Assembly: GCA_021234155.1 (NCBI GenBank)
Contig: JAJEKV010000019.1
Coordinates: 19,219,359 to 19,283,358, forward strand
Source of the DNA: Isoetes taiwanensis
Taxonomy: Eukaryota; Streptophyta; Lycopodiopsida; Isoetales; Isoetaceae
Direction of reading: 5' to 3'
DNA length: 64,000 bases
Position numbers and translations under genes: made by a program. Positions 33,798 through 47,666 of this stretch are shown piece after piece. Under the pieces are notes generated by a model. That model was given only the letters and a program-made list of their open reading frames with translations. It did no database searches and had not been told where the DNA came from. Every line of letters starts with the position of its first letter. Position 1 is the first letter of the stretch.

Positions 33798-36700
33798 ATG
33801 GAGGAGCGAAAGGTGCAGCGGAGATTGGGCGTCCTAGCTCGGAATTTGGGAAGCTGGGGCATTTCCCCTGCAGCAAGTCGCTTCTTGAGCACATCTATAT
33901 GTTATTCAGAAATACAATCTGCAAAGGAAGCGCATCTTGTCAGCTTGCCTCTCGATGATCAGGCCCTTGTCACCACTAGACATCAGGTTACAACAACTTT
34001 GAAAATATGGAAACATAGAGATCCTCAATCTGAAATTAATACTATATTTTTTTCATGAAGTGAATTGTTTCAGTATTGGAAGTGAAAAGAAGGATTCTAG
34101 TTGTTGAGGCAATTAGATTCATGTAAAACAATTCAATTCTTCTATCAATTTTTGTAGAACATGCTTTTTTTATTTCCATTGTGTTTCTCCGACCCAAATA
34201 GCCATTGTGAAGTGAGAGAGGGTATGTTGTTATTGTCATCATTTTTCCCCTGTAAGGATTTACTAATGATATAGCTTTAACATAAATACACAAAAAGGCT
34301 GGCAGTAAGCAACGGGCATAAAAGCTTCTCACACCTGTGTCTTTGTGTTATTTGATGAATAAACTATAAGGCAACAGGATGAATTTATGGTTTCCATGTT
34401 TTATTTAATACTTGAAGCAATTAAGCCGCAGTCAATTTGTTCAATATGTGGCAAAATTACCAATTTGTAACAACTTTTCTTGATTAGCTTCAGCCAAATA
34501 ATTAATTGGGATTACGATTTTGAACATATACCATAGATTCTCAGCCAGGTCAATCCCTGAGACAGGCAGAATAAAATTGACTGCAAAGTCAAATCAACCA
34601 AGTTTATTACTCCGATGAAGCAGTCCTAAAAATCCATACCTCTTGTATGCAGTATGAAGCTCTATACCAGAGTTCTTTGAACAACACGGATCATTTTTGG
34701 GGCAATGAAGCAAGACAGCTCTTTTGGAAGTCTAAGTGGGACAATAGCCAGCCAATTTGCAGATATAATTTTGATAGGAGCAAAGGCCCAATTTTTGTGA
34801 AGGTAATTGTTTGGAAAATACGATATGCTTTAACATATTTAAATAAGTGCATTGGAAAAACCATCCACAGTTTGTTTTGCTATGATATATCTATTGCAAC
34901 TTTGTCTGAAGTGTTCGATTAGAAATTACCGTTTGCAGTGGTTCAGCGGTGGCTATACAAATGTATGTTATAATGCATTAGACAGGCATGTTCAATCTGG
35001 TAAAGGTGATCGGTTTGCTATTCTGTGGGAGGGAAATCATCCTGGTGTCAGTTTATCCCTCACCTATAATGATGTACTGAAAAGAACATGCCAGGCAAGT
35101 GCTTTTTATTTGTGGATACTAGGGAAAAGAATTACATTGTTGTAATATCTGTTCAATAAATCATGTGTTCAGCTGGCTAATTTCCTGCGGGAACGAGGTG
35201 TACGGAAGGGTGACAGGGTTTGCATTTACATGTCAATGCTGCCAGAGCTGGCGATCGCTATGTTGGCTTGTGCACGGATTGGAGCTGTACACTCGGTGCG
35301 TATTTATAGTAGCATTGCCTATTTGCAAGTTAAAATTGTTTCTTCAAATGATGATGATGGATGAAGACATCAAAGTTTGCACTATTGCTGCAATCTAGTA
35401 AATTAACCTTATGTCGAACTATCATTGACATCAACTCACTTTAGAAAGTTCAACATAAGTACGTAGTTGTTACTGTTAAAAGGTTTTTCTTCATCATGGT
35501 TTCTAAGATTGATAAAATCTACTAGATTTTTCTTCTTCTGTTTAGTTATTGCTCTGATCTGGTACTTCATTTTGATGGTCTCACAGGTAGTATTTGGGGG
35601 GTTCTCTGCAGAGTCCTTGGCTGGGCGTATCTTGGATTGTGCACCCAAAGTTCTACTGACCTGTTGTGTGATAGAGAGAGGAAAGAAAGTTATTTCACTC
35701 AAAGAAATTGTTGATGAAGCATTGCAATTGTGTTCTAACCGGCGAGGTTTCCAGATAGGTAAAACAGTCAGGGAAGAAAATAGTTTACAGGTGTTGATAC
35801 ATATCTCTTGTATACGTTTGCTTTCTTACATCCATCTGATGCAGGTAGCTGCATAGTATATGATAACGTGGGCTTAAAGAACCGTCAAAGCATTCCCTGG
35901 AAAGATGGCCGTGATATATGGTGGCAGGTAAACAATTATATAGGAAACTCTTTTTGGGTAGGTGCTGCTAGTAAGACAATAAAAATAATTCGCTTAACAA
36001 ATATTGCTAAGAAGCAACTTGTGTACCCATTATCATAGGCATTCTGGGCCTCCCATAATCCAAGTTCATAGGAGATTTTTTCCAAAGACACAGATTGTAA
36101 GATTTCTCTTATTTTATTGCTAGCTGTGCCTAGCACTTCCAAACTAGGGGATGCTACTGATGTATTTATTTGGTCACATACCCTATGGGTCTCTAGTAGA
36201 TGTTAATAAAATCTTTCTAGGGTTTACAATAGATGTTAAACAATCTTTCTTTCATTGCAGATCAAGAACAAACTTACACTCACATTCTCACTGTATTATT
36301 ATTATTAAATAGCAGATTAAAATTGTCATGATTAACATAATTATCTGTTTAGCTCGAAGATTTTTGGAACTTCCTGAAACTTTGCATTTGCACAGGACAA
36401 TGTCAACTCGTTTCCTGATGAAGCAGAGATTGAATGGATGGAATCTGAAGAGAGCTTGTTTATGCTTTATACAAGTGGATCTACTGGAAAGCCAAAGGTC
36501 TCTATGCATAAATGATACTTAAGTCATGGTTTTCTTTATCGTCTTATTATATTGTGATTAGAAGTGTCCACTAGCTTGTTGTAGAATATCACTTCGACTA
36601 GGTCATTGAGGATTTAATGGTTAGGAAGTATTCAAATGTGGGTTTAGCAATGTTGCAATAATAGTGGATAATTTTGAAATATGTTTATATATCTACATTA

Positions 36701-39700
36701 TTAGTGTACTAGAAAAATTAGACATATACCATGTCAATGCGCTTATTATAGATCTTATATACCTTCTGTCTCCTAATGTACAAGCAACTCCGCAATGAGA
36801 ATCAATATTGCAATGAAAAACACTTCGACGTTGATGGGAGTCTGCCTTTTAACAAGCGTTGAACTGCTGGTTCAGGAAGAAGTCTGGAGGAATAGTCTAA
36901 TAAATTTATATACGAAATTTCCATCTAAACTCTTCTCACGTTTCTTTCGACTAGATTATGAGGGTAATTTAACAGCCTGCGCATGAATACTTTCATGACA
37001 TCGTAAAGATTAGTTTTTAAAAAATATCTCATTTCTTTAGATAGAGATTATTCTTCAACTTCAAAGTGGATTAGTGGAGTTGGTATTCATCCAAGCTTGC
37101 TCTTATGAGTTACATTCCTTGTTCGTTTTCTAGAGACCTGTTGATAGTAAATAACTACTGTGGCCATCAGATAGCAGAAAATGTAGAAGGGCTTCTCTAT
37201 CTGTACCGTAGACTCCTATGCTACGTATTTGATCGGCTCATGAGTGTTTGAATTTTATTGTTCAAATCTCGATAACATTCTTTAGCATCTGCTTTCTATG
37301 TAGAGATGGATGTTTCATCTCGTGCAAGTGGTTAGATTGGTGGAAGTTCTATGCCATGTTGCATTGATATTTCTCTGGTACTGCAGGGTCTTGTACATAC
37401 AGTTGGGGGTTACATGGTGTATGCTGCTTCTACATTCAAATACTGTTTTAGTCCTCGTTCACAGGATATTTTCTGGTTAGGCTCTTAGATATTCACGTTT
37501 AGTCGAGAATTCCTCACTTGTTGGGAGAATTCATCATACTCGTGGTATGCAATTTAACAGGTGCACTGCTGATTGTGGATGGATAACAGGGCACACATAT
37601 GTGGTATATGGACCATTTCTTAACAATGCAACCACGGTTATCTTTGAAGGGGTAAGTACGAGTTTTATCTTTGTAAATGTTTTAATCTGATATTTTAGCT
37701 TTTTCTTTTCTTTTTTAATAACTTTAATATCATATGTAACAGATTCCAACATGGCCTAATGCTGGAAGATGTTGGGATATTGTTGACAAACTTAAGGTGA
37801 CGGTGTTCTACACAGCACCGACTTTAATACGGTCACTTGAATCACATGGGAATGAGGTATAAATATTACTGGAAATGCATGCAAAATATTTATCTTCCTG
37901 CCATAAGTTTGTCGTATGAACACCCCCCATGCAACTGACTACTCAGAAACTGATTGTGATGATACATGGAACTTAGGCACATAGATAATTTTTTTATGTA
38001 TGTTAAAGATCATATCCTGACTCATGGATACAGGTGGATTTTTCGTAGACTGCAATTGATTTTTCTTATCTTCCTCATTGATGGCATTCATGTATGAGAC
38101 TGAATTAGTGGGGATTTTGCCTGTCATTTCAGGCTTTATCATGGTATCAGGTGTTGAACTCATAGAAAGTAATAGAACTTATGACAACAGGCATAAAATC
38201 TTAACAGCATATTCCAACACTCCCCGTTAATTGGCATGGCCAGTCTGCTTTTCCATTCTCATTTGTCCTGATGGACTTGCCCCTCCCACTAGGACATAGA
38301 CAAACCAATCTTGGCTCTGATATGAGAAACTGAGATGGATGGGTATCGAACCCAGGCGTGCTTGTATACAAACAAAACGCCCTACCCTGGTCCTTAACAG
38401 GATCATGCTGTGCCTCGATGATACATGGAAACATGTAGTTTTCTAATACCTCCTAGCAGAAAGGGTTTGATAACCAGCTGGTGTAACCTTGGTTCTTAAC
38501 AATCTCTAAATATATAACTCGGACTTGAGGTTCTTTTGGCCCCACTTTCAAAAGAGATGCAAGCTATGCCCCATTGTCTCATCCTAGTACGAGGTGTGTT
38601 CCATAGCCTGTTGGATGATGTAAAACTACCTGATATGATCAGGTTTGAGAATAAAAATGCGCTATGCTGCATATTATGCGAAACTTTAATGAAGAAATGG
38701 CTGAGATTTGTGATTTTAATGTTTAATAGCGTGGGAATAAGGATTTGATGGAATAAGAATTTAATCTTTTATTATTTTAGGTTATGAGTATGTTGTCACT
38801 CGGCTGTATAAGAAATTGACTGACAAAGATAGACTATAAAACCTTCATTTATATGGAAGATGTTGTGATTTCATGGAGACGGAGAGTTTGTATGGGTTTC
38901 TTTCTTTCTGCCTTTCTTCCTTTTCGAGTCCTTTGAAGGACAGAAAGATTGTAACATATTGGAAGTTCTTTTTGAAAGCTCCCTTTTAAATAAGATGAAA
39001 TTCTTAATGGGGCACTTTACGGTGTCTTCTCATCAGCTGGAAAGTGGGCTGGGACGTGCTAATAATCTTAGCTGAGAGGATGGAAAATGTACTTTATGCA
39101 ATTTGGACATGGTGGAGATGGAAGAGCATTTCATCTTTAGCTGCCCTGCCTATTACATCATAAGAGGCAGATATCACTGTCTTTCTAAGAAAAGTAGCAT
39201 CCTCAAGAGTAGATACAAAAGCCCAGTGTCTCAAAGTAAACAGAAATTTTCTTCATTCTTCCTTATTGATGAAGAGGCACAAAGGGTTGGAATGATTGGC
39301 GGCTCCCCAAAGAAAAGGAAACTTCATGATATTAATGGAGTGACTAGCAAGCAAAACAGAAGCATAAGATTCCTTTCAGGAGAGAAGACAAGATAGAGTT
39401 AGGAAAAAAGCCAAATGCTGATAGCAGAAAATTTCTTGAGGCAGCCAGAATGGCGGTTGTATCTTCTTCCTAGGAATCTTCATTGATTTATAATTAGTTC
39501 TTTTAGTATGACTTTTTAAATATCTTGAGTATGTTTCAATTCATATTTCATGTGCAGCTTTGGCCATAACCTACGTCATCATGTGACATGTGTTGCTTTT
39601 GGCAGCATGTAGAGAAGTTCTCAAGATCCAGTCTACGGTTACTAGCTACAGCTGGCGAACCAATAGACCCGAAGGCTTGGAACTGGTACTTCTCTGTTGT

Positions 39701-42056
39701 TGGAGGAAAGAGATGTGCCATTCTTGATACATGGTGGCAGACAGAGACTGGTGGTGTAATGATCACACCCTTACCAGGAGCTTGGCCATTACGACCTGGT
39801 TCTGCAACTTTACCCTTCTTTGGCGTGGAGGTACCTTTTTTTTTAGTCAGGCTGGTGTTCTTTAGCATGTCTTTTTTTTAGTTGATATTTCCTTGGGAAT
39901 AAAATTGATCCAGGCGGTGGTGTTGGACCAACAAGGAAAGTTGATGGAAGGCCCTTGTGAAGGATATCTATGCATCAGGAGACCATGGCCAGGAATTGCA
40001 CGCACAATATATCAAGATCATGAGCGTTATGAGAGTACTTATTTTGGGACATGGCTAGGATACTACAATACTGGCGATGGCTGTCATCGAGATTCACAAA
40101 ACTATATTACAATTACCGGTCGTGTGGATGATGTGATGAATGTCAGGTATAAAATTGTGGAAATGAATAATGATTTATTTATGGTTATGACTATGAATCT
40201 TGTCTTTTCTGTTTGAATGGTATCTAGTGCAACTAGTCCCTTGCATAACCCTAACCTGATGTGGAAATGTATTACCTTCAATCTGTCTCAAAGGGAAGAA
40301 TCTTCATGGATTGGGCACAAGTTCTTCAGTTCCTTGGGCAACAACTTCATAGATGATTTTTGTAATGGTTTCGGAATCAGGATCCCAGTGTATATAAATC
40401 CACAGGGGTATTTGAATGAATGCGTGGAGGAAGAAAGGCCGTAAACTTGTATTGCTATGGAGATTGCACTAGAATCTTTTATGAAACTAAGTCAGCGCTC
40501 CATCTCTATTAAGTATAGAAATTCATATTGAATCCTGGCTTTAAAAACGAACTTCAGTGTGCTCTACTCAATATATTTGGTCAAAAACCATAGTTGCAAT
40601 TCTTGTTCTGTGCTCCTTACAATTTGGATAACCAGTTTGTCTTATTTGCGGTCTCAGTGGACATAGAATAAGTACTGGTGAAATTGAGTCTGCTTTGGCA
40701 ACACATGCTGCATGCGCTGAAGCAGCAGTGGTCGGATATGAACACCATGTAAGTAATTATCTTGCAGGCCTTATTTAGTCGTGAGTTGGCACAATGCTGA
40801 TGTGGAGTTTTTGGTTCTTATGAAGTAGTTAGACCATAGACTATTTTTCAAGTTATTTTAAGTAGTAATGTCAGTTTATAGCCATAGTTAGCTATCATAT
40901 GGATTGGATCTTATCGCTCATAGCTTATTTTTCAGGTGAAAGGCCAAGGAATATATGCCTTTGTTACACTCATAGATGAATATCAACCCTCTCAAGATTT
41001 AAAGAAAGCTCTTCAGGATTCCGTAAAGAAAGAGGTTCTATTCATCTTGGCCTTGTTTTGATGCATGTACTGCTTGTGAGGACTGTCTATGGCACCTTTG
41101 GAATCTTATTAAAATGAAAGAAGGGGAAAAAATTTGTGTGTTGGTACTCACCGTCGAATTTACTTACGCTCGAAGACTTCATTTATGACCTTAAATGCTA
41201 ATGATTTTTTAACATTATACACTGAAGCTTTTCAATCGCTTCGTAATGGAAAGCTATTTCCTGATGTTACTTCTCAAGCACACACAGTTAATTGGAATGC
41301 TGAAACATTGATGAGGAGGATAACTGGACTTCTGAGCCAGTTTGCCAGATTAACTGCTGAGGCCTTGAACAAGTGATAATCCATCCGATGATTATTCAGG
41401 TTAGCTGTGTGATGATCGCTGTAACTGCCTTGGCTGCGACTGGCATACAATGGTTAAGTAGCTGTTGTAAATGGATCTAATGGAATTAGGTTATGCCACT
41501 TCTATGCTTTACATGAGCACATTATATGATTGTTCTATTAGTTATGGTGGCTCAGAAAGTTCATAAATGCCTCCTCATTGTCTTGACTTTGTGTTCTTGT
41601 CTGAATTATTACTATTGTCAAGGACTTTGCTTATACTGCAAATTTGCGTATCTTATTTCCAGATTGGAGCCTTTGCAAGTCCAGATTATGTACGGTTTGT
41701 TCCAGGGTTGCCTAAGACACGAAGTGGAAAGGTTATGAGGCATATTTTACGTAAAATAGCCTCCAACAAATTGGACGCCCTGGTAGGTTATCTGTGTTTT
41801 ACTCATGGTAGGAACATTTGCACATGAAATTTATATTGAAATAAAGGGATGCATCATCTGAATTGCTTGTTGTATGGGTGGCCTCATACCTAGGCTCTCA
41901 AGTCTAGTATTAATTTTGTCTGGTATCGTGTTAATAATTGTCCATGTAGCTTTGCAATTCTGAATTTCTTGTCAAATTATGCTGTTGTAGGGTGATCTAA
42001 GTACACTTGCGGATCCTTCAATCATATCACAAATTGTAAATACAAGGGCAATCTAG
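33798..42056 (+). CDS. ACS: Acetyl-CoA synthetase, 16 exons, about 700 aa
   Basis: Joins acetate, ATP and CoA to acetyl-CoA through acetyl-AMP (EC 6.2.1.1); the plant enzyme is plastidial. Exons: 33798-33986, 34653-34802, 34939-35094, 35173-35295, 35587-35758, 35845-35927, 36396-36497, 37387-37475, 37561-37651, 37743-37856, 39606-39830, 39914-40146, 40658-40748, 40936-41034, 41663-41782, 41991-42056. They join in frame to 700 codons ending in TAG with no internal stop, matching the family length. Visible motifs: P-loop [10 protein letters not shown] (316-325), [10 protein letters not shown] (464-473), hinge and GRVDD region in exon 12, and PKTRSGK with the catalytic Lys near 662 in exon 15. 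The first about 35 residues are Arg/Ser/Leu-rich without acidic residues after position 3, fitting an organelle-targeting peptide. Intron 3 uses a GC donor; intron 10 is the longest (1.75 kb) and carries a tRNA-like insert. It looks functional. Confidence 0.93.
38170..38425 (-). repeat. tRNA-like / SINE candidate in ACS intron 10
   Basis: On the minus strand a B-box-like GGGTTCGATACCCATCC (near 38340-38358) is preceded by a tRNA-like stretch (AAGGACCAGGGTAGGGCG) about 40 bases upstream. It is followed by TCTCATATCAGAGCC and then a GTTGGAATATG word. It could be a tRNA-derived SINE or a relic of another retroelement; the ends are not resolved. Confidence 0.35.
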
Positions 42057-43799
42057 CCCTACTCAAAGGTAATTCCTACCTTGTGATGCAATATAAGTAT
42101 TCCCCAATGTAAGGGGTTCAACATGTATTATATATTCTTTATTTTGAACATAATCTTTAGTATATTCTTTGAGATACATTTGCATGTGTACATAGCTACA
42201 TACAAGTCCCTTGTTGTTTGTTAGAGTCCGTGTGAAGTGTTGCGGTGCAAAAGTGTCCTTAAATATCACATTTTACCTTCGAGAACTGTGCAGAATTTGG
42301 TGTGTAGAGCTTATGAAGTTGCATCTTTGTCTTGAAAGAGCCATGCACATTGTACAGCACAACACATATAAGCTATATAACACTTCAATTATGTGTATGA
42401 TACTTAGGTGCAGCCTCTTCTACGTTGATGTATTGATTTAAAATCCTTGTGTAGGGAGTTAGAGTGTTGTGAGTTTACAAAATATAAATATCATAAATCG
42501 TTGTTGGAGTATGTGAAGGAACTTTTCTTAAGTAGGCTATTCTAAAGCGTAACTTTTAGACTGAATCTCAATATTCAGTATCTTGTTGTACTTTGTTTTA
42601 AAGATGAAGTAATATTTGAGGTAACGTGGTAGCATGGTTAGGTCAAAGCATGTCTATACAAGTTTCTATCTACATAGCCAGCATGGGATTCTAAAACTGA
42701 GGCTGAAATACTGGAAAAGTAAATATCTCCCCATCTAAATGGAAAGATTTTGAGGGAATTCCATGCTAAATTTATAGAAAAACGTACTGAATGTAAGACA
42801 TAAGAAACATCACGACTTGGCTCTAGGTTGTGTAGTCTTTAACCATGTAGTTGAACTTAAAACACAACAAAAATATAAGAAATATTACATGTGCTATATC
42901 TTCTAATCGTTGAGTTTGCAAGTAATGCATTGGAAACTAAACGTTAGAGCACGCATAAGACTAAAAAAGTTTGATGAGGTGTCACGCTGATGTACTTTGC
43001 ATATATTTTTATGAGTTTGATGTAGACTCTTTCGTGTTCCTTTGAACAGCTAAGGCATAATTTTTCCCTTTTCATTTCTAGAAATCATCTTCATCGTATC
43101 TTGAGTGGGATGGACCTTCATTCAAAGCTCATGCTCACAGCCCTGCCCTTGTAAGGAGAATATACAATGTGATCATTACGTGATGTAACTAAGGAGGTGG
43201 ACCTTCATTCAAAGCTCCCGTTCACAGATCTAACCTAATAACTGTCTTCAAGTCATCCCTTTCAAGTCATCCCTTGCAAGGAATCATTCTCCCTAAATAA
43301 AAACTTTAGTCGATGTCATAGTCCGCCCTGTTTATCTTTGTTTTGTCACAAAGATTCCACAACTCGATTTATGTATGTTTTGTCACAAAATGACAATGTG
43401 AATAACATGAAATCTATATATGCATAATTGTAAGACATGCTTGAAGAGTGGCCATACTATCTCCTCTCAAGCACAAAATGCACATACAATATTCTAGTAT
43501 CTCTGGCTGTTCAACTTCGAGATTATTATTTAACAACATGTGGAATATGTCAAACAACTAGAAAACATGATCTTGTTACTGTGAAGTGTAGGCGTTTCAA
43601 TGCAGCATTCAATCTTATTAACATCATAATTAGCGGGGTCATTTATCAGTAGGCATTCTAGAAATAGTGAGATGAAAACTGCATAAATCATTATTTGTTC
43701 GGAATCTATTTAAGCTTACGTTCTGCTAAACAGTGGTAGTTCATTTGTTCAATTTGCTCATAGCATCATACCAGGTTTATGATGCATGGATTTCTATAT
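42057..43799. other. ACS 3' flank; no gene seen
   Basis: AT-rich. A short direct repeat GGACCTTCATTCAAAGCTC occurs near 43110 and 43200. No further coding region or RNA gene is evident; the ACS polyadenylation site must lie near the start of this stretch. Confidence 0.5.
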
Positions 43800-43978
43800 T
43801 AGAAGAAATATAATAAATTAGATTCAAATGAATTGAATTGTATGGATTTTTATTGTCTACGAAGACCAATAGGCTTATGGACCTAATCAAAGAGCATAGC
43901 AAGCGTATTATTGTCTGAATTGAACCTCCTCCCTGAAGGGCTTTTGAGGGAAAAACCTTGGCAGTAATAAGCATGCTG
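43800..43978 (-). repeat. SINE-like dispersed repeat, copy 2
   Basis: Contains TACGAAGACCAATAGGCTTA, AGCAAGCGTATTATTGTC and AGGGAAAAACCTTGGCAGTA, all shared with other copies of the family (6192, 55352, 62066). Its tail is made of degenerate GAATT pentamers. Confidence 0.65.
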
Positions 43979-45070
43979 GGAAACTGTACAACGATATATT
44001 ATAGTACATTTTAATACAGTGTCTTAGAACATAGCTGAGCATGACCTCTAGAGATAGGATCCCAAACGATCAGCACATGGAGCGGCTGGTTAGGCGAGAC
44101 CAACCTACCATAGGAGGGTCGGATGTGGGCGAATGTCGGGTTCTCAAGAGTGTCCTCAATGAAACGCCACGTTGGCAACACTAACAAAGCTGGTCCTCAT
44201 GCGTCTCTTGAGCCCATCTGCCTGTCTCAATTCGGAGGCGATGTGCACTTCTGGGAATTGAAGCTATAAATATGCGCTTCTTCATGGGAACATGCGTATG
44301 CAGGTAACGCTATGGACCCTCTGTAAGCATGGGATTGATCTGGCATTGGTAGTATAATGTGTTGGCTTGTTTTAGGGCACCAGCATCCCGAAGCTTGCCG
44401 AGAGAGCAAGCGTTAAGGTACCGCCTCAGGTGATGGTGATCTTCTTCTGTTTGTACCCGTATACACCTGCGTTCCTGCACATTCCATTGAGAGAACCGTT
44501 GAGCTCGTCTTCCCTTCCAGCCGGCCTTGAGGCACTACATAGCCATGGCCATGGTATAAACAAGGTTGGGAAAAGACCATTGCCCATACTAACTACCTTT
44601 TGAAAGTAGATAATGTGGCGATCGAGTATGGCTCTCTGTAGGGGTAAGAAACCTGTACCCTGCAGAAGAATCTGATAAGGGAGAGTGTCTATCTATGGTG
44701 ATATGTCCTCCATGGAATGGCCCCTTATGGTGCAATCCAACGGCTGTGATTAAATATTTAAAATTTTCTTCCTTTTTCGCATTTTCTTTAAGTCTAAATA
44801 AGTTTTTCTTTTTGTGGTAGGCAGAAATCCAATGGACATGTGGTAACACAAAGAGCTTCTAATAAGCTTTAATTTGAATGTTCATGTGCCTCATTTCGAC
44901 AGGGGAATCGTAGTGGACCATAGAAGGGCATGTTGGTGCACCATCAAAAGCAAAAAGGGAGCTCCCGTTAGGGTCTAATTACTCCCATCTCAGGGCCGTT
45001 GGTAGAACAGCCCATTTCCAAGGCATCCAATGAACCATACTTGGTCCAATTCTTATATGTGAAAGACCTC
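43979..45070. other. No gene seen
   Basis: Mixed composition. The minus-strand frame near 44589-44849 has no motif. It may include decayed LINE 3' sequence from the next element, which I could not confirm. Confidence 0.4.
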
Positions 45071-45079
45071 CAATGATCC

Positions 45080-45670
45080 ATTTTGCCGACTGATAAATGG
45101 TCTGTGAGCAACGTCCCTTATAGGACTGTAGATTTTACCCCAAGTGCTCAAGCTAAGAAGGCTTCTGCACCTGCTCCCCATATAGAAGAATGGACACCAT
45201 CAAAACCCTCAACAAGTGTGAGTGATGGGTCCAATCATACAGCTCTGCCTTGTGACTATTATTCTGTATTGCATACAATGCCTTCCAACTCGCTGTCACC
45301 TATAATCGGATAGAAGCGTCTCCATATGTGATAGAAAGAAATTCTATACTCAAATACTTGTAGGTGGCTGCTACCTCTATATTTTGCTCCTGCTAAATGA
45401 AGGAGGGGAGCCTTGGCTGGCACAAAGATGAGATGAAACTTGCATTCTAGTAGCCCGGCAGAAAGTATCCAGGGCATCTAAATGGCACTGCATGTCATCT
45501 GGATTTTAGGCTAAGAGGTCCACATCATCGATGTATATGAAGTGTCTAATAATTTGGTGCACAAGCTGAGCTCCGTCACCTCCGCGTTCAACAAGCCACT
45601 CTTCCAATTTATCAATATAGAGACCAAACAACGTTGGAGAGAGTGGGTATCCTTAGCAAACCCCAATACG
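45080..45670 (-). mobile_element. I/Jockey-like LINE reverse transcriptase remnant
   Basis: Minus-strand translation shows GYPLSPTLFGLYIDKLEEWL, then HFIYIDDVDLLA (RT catalytic motif), a DDMQCHLDALDTFC block and, further on, YKYLSIEF and LLYGEQV. The arrangement matches the LINE at 58145-59417 and is unlike the L1-type element at 20-25 kb. It carries in-frame stops and lacks both ends. Confidence 0.75.
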
Positions 45671-46557
45671 ACTTTTGACAAGTTGTCCTGCTACTCTGCC
45701 ACAAATCAAGAAGTAAATCTATCAACCACAAATTAGCACCAGTCGACAAATGCACTGCATAAATCAATAACTAAATCTATCTGCCACAAATAGCTGAGTC
45801 TTGCTACCTCATGAGGAGGGGAGATTCTTTTTATGGGGTAGCCTACTTAAATAAATCGATAAATCATCCAATGTCTGCACAAATGCATAACATGCATAAA
45901 TCATTTAGAAAGTGTACCTCTACATTGCTTGTACCCTTCATTCTTAGAGATAGTTTGGATCTAGCCAAACAGATCTCCTTAATTCAAGAGGCGAGCATGA
46001 TACTATGTTAAAGGTGCAAATGAAATTTGGCATTAGGATCCTTTGCTAAGTGCTTCCATGACAAATTCTTGAGATCCTAAAGTTTGGACAAACTATAGGA
46101 TGAACATGCAAACCCCAATACGACTTTCGACAAGTTGTCCTGCTGGTCTGCCACAAATCAAGAAGTAAATCTATCAACCACAAATTAGCACCAGTCGACA
46201 AATGCACTATAAATCAATAACTAAATCTATCTGCCACAAATAGCTGAGTCTTACTACCTCATGAGGAGGGGAGATTCTTTTTATGGGGTAGCCTACTTAA
46301 ATAAATCGATAAATCGTCCAATGTCTGCACAAATGCATAACATGCATAAATCATTTAGAAAGTGTACCTCTACATTGCTTGTACCCTTCATTCTTAGAGA
46401 TAGTTTGGATCTAGCCAAACAGATCTCCTTAATTCAAGAGGCGAGCAGGATACTATGTTAAAGATGCAAATGAAATTTGGCATTAGGATCCTTTGCTAAG
46501 TGCATCCATGACAAATTCTTGAGATCCTAAAGTTTGGACAAACTATAGGATGAACAT
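45659..46557 (+). repeat. 452-bp tandem duplication
   Basis: Copies 45659-46110 and 46111-46557, both starting AACCCCAATACGACTTT. They differ by a handful of substitutions and one short deletion. The left edge lies inside the LINE RT remnant, so the event followed the LINE insertion. Each copy carries the same 66-codon frame (MRRGDSFYGVAYLNKS), which I regard as incidental. Confidence 0.92.
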
Positions 46558-47666
46558 GGCTAAAATAAATGCTAGATATAGATTGAGACAAAATCAATGA
46601 CAACTAGCTCAAATCACTTACCTTTTCCTGCAACAGTCTTAACTTAAAGATTATGCAATGATCTCAACTTAATGATTATTTTCTGATGCATCCTTGCTCC
46701 GGGAGTAGAAAAAGCACAAGACTACCAGCCTTATCTTTAACCACATCTCTGGCAAACAAATAAGTCATACAAGAAATTTATCGCGACGACCTTGTTCTCT
46801 TTAGTGACCTATGCTTGGCCGCTGCAAATATTTGGCTTTGGCCACTGCGAACATTTCTTTTTCCTGACCTGTGCTTGGCCGCTGCAAATATTTCTCTAAA
46901 AATAAGTTCCAATATATGTTCTTGATAGCGGCGACATTTTAGGCAACGGTCTTACCTAGAAAGAGACCACTACTAAGGGATTTAAACATTATTATTGCTT
47001 TATTAATTATTTCCGCTTTTTAGGTATGAAAATGGTAAGTTACAAATAGCCCCCTCTTAGACCAGCCTTGAAGGGCGTCTGGTTGCTCTTTCTTCTCTGG
47101 TGAGTCCAAGATGGTTCTTGCCATATCTGCAGACGACCCACCAGGTATTATCGGATCTCCAGTAACCCATAGCAACAAAGCAACCGGTTTAAGAGGCAGA
47201 GTACTTGCAATTTGTCTCAAGGCCAGAATAAGACGTGAGATTTGGCTATAGGGCAAGAACAAATGCATGTGATTTGGCTAGGCTAGAACAACGCATGTTA
47301 GATACAACAAATTGGGGTTTGTATTATGCCACCATGTTCCCCTTATGTGAGGCACCACTTCCAAGGGTTAAAGCAAGAATCAATATCTGCGAATGCATAT
47401 ATTAGATAAATCGATATTGTGGTGTATGGCTATGGTGCCCAGCTCCTCAAATTTGCATCCATCTGCGGAAGGCTTTGTTTATCGACCTTGAAGGTGTTAG
47501 TCCTGTGCCACTAGGCACTGGACTATTTCTGAGCACAATACATGCCAAAGGCAATGGTCAAGGTCAAGCGTCAGGAAGCAGACCCACGGCCTCGCAGAAA
47601 CCCACGCCCCCATCAAAGAAGAGGACCAGGCAGGACAAATGACCACCTCCGGGGAATACGGCCTTA
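46558..47666. other. No gene seen
   Basis: Includes a local repeat of TGCTTGGCCGCTGCAAATAT (near 46810 and 46870). No coding signal that I trust. Confidence 0.5.
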
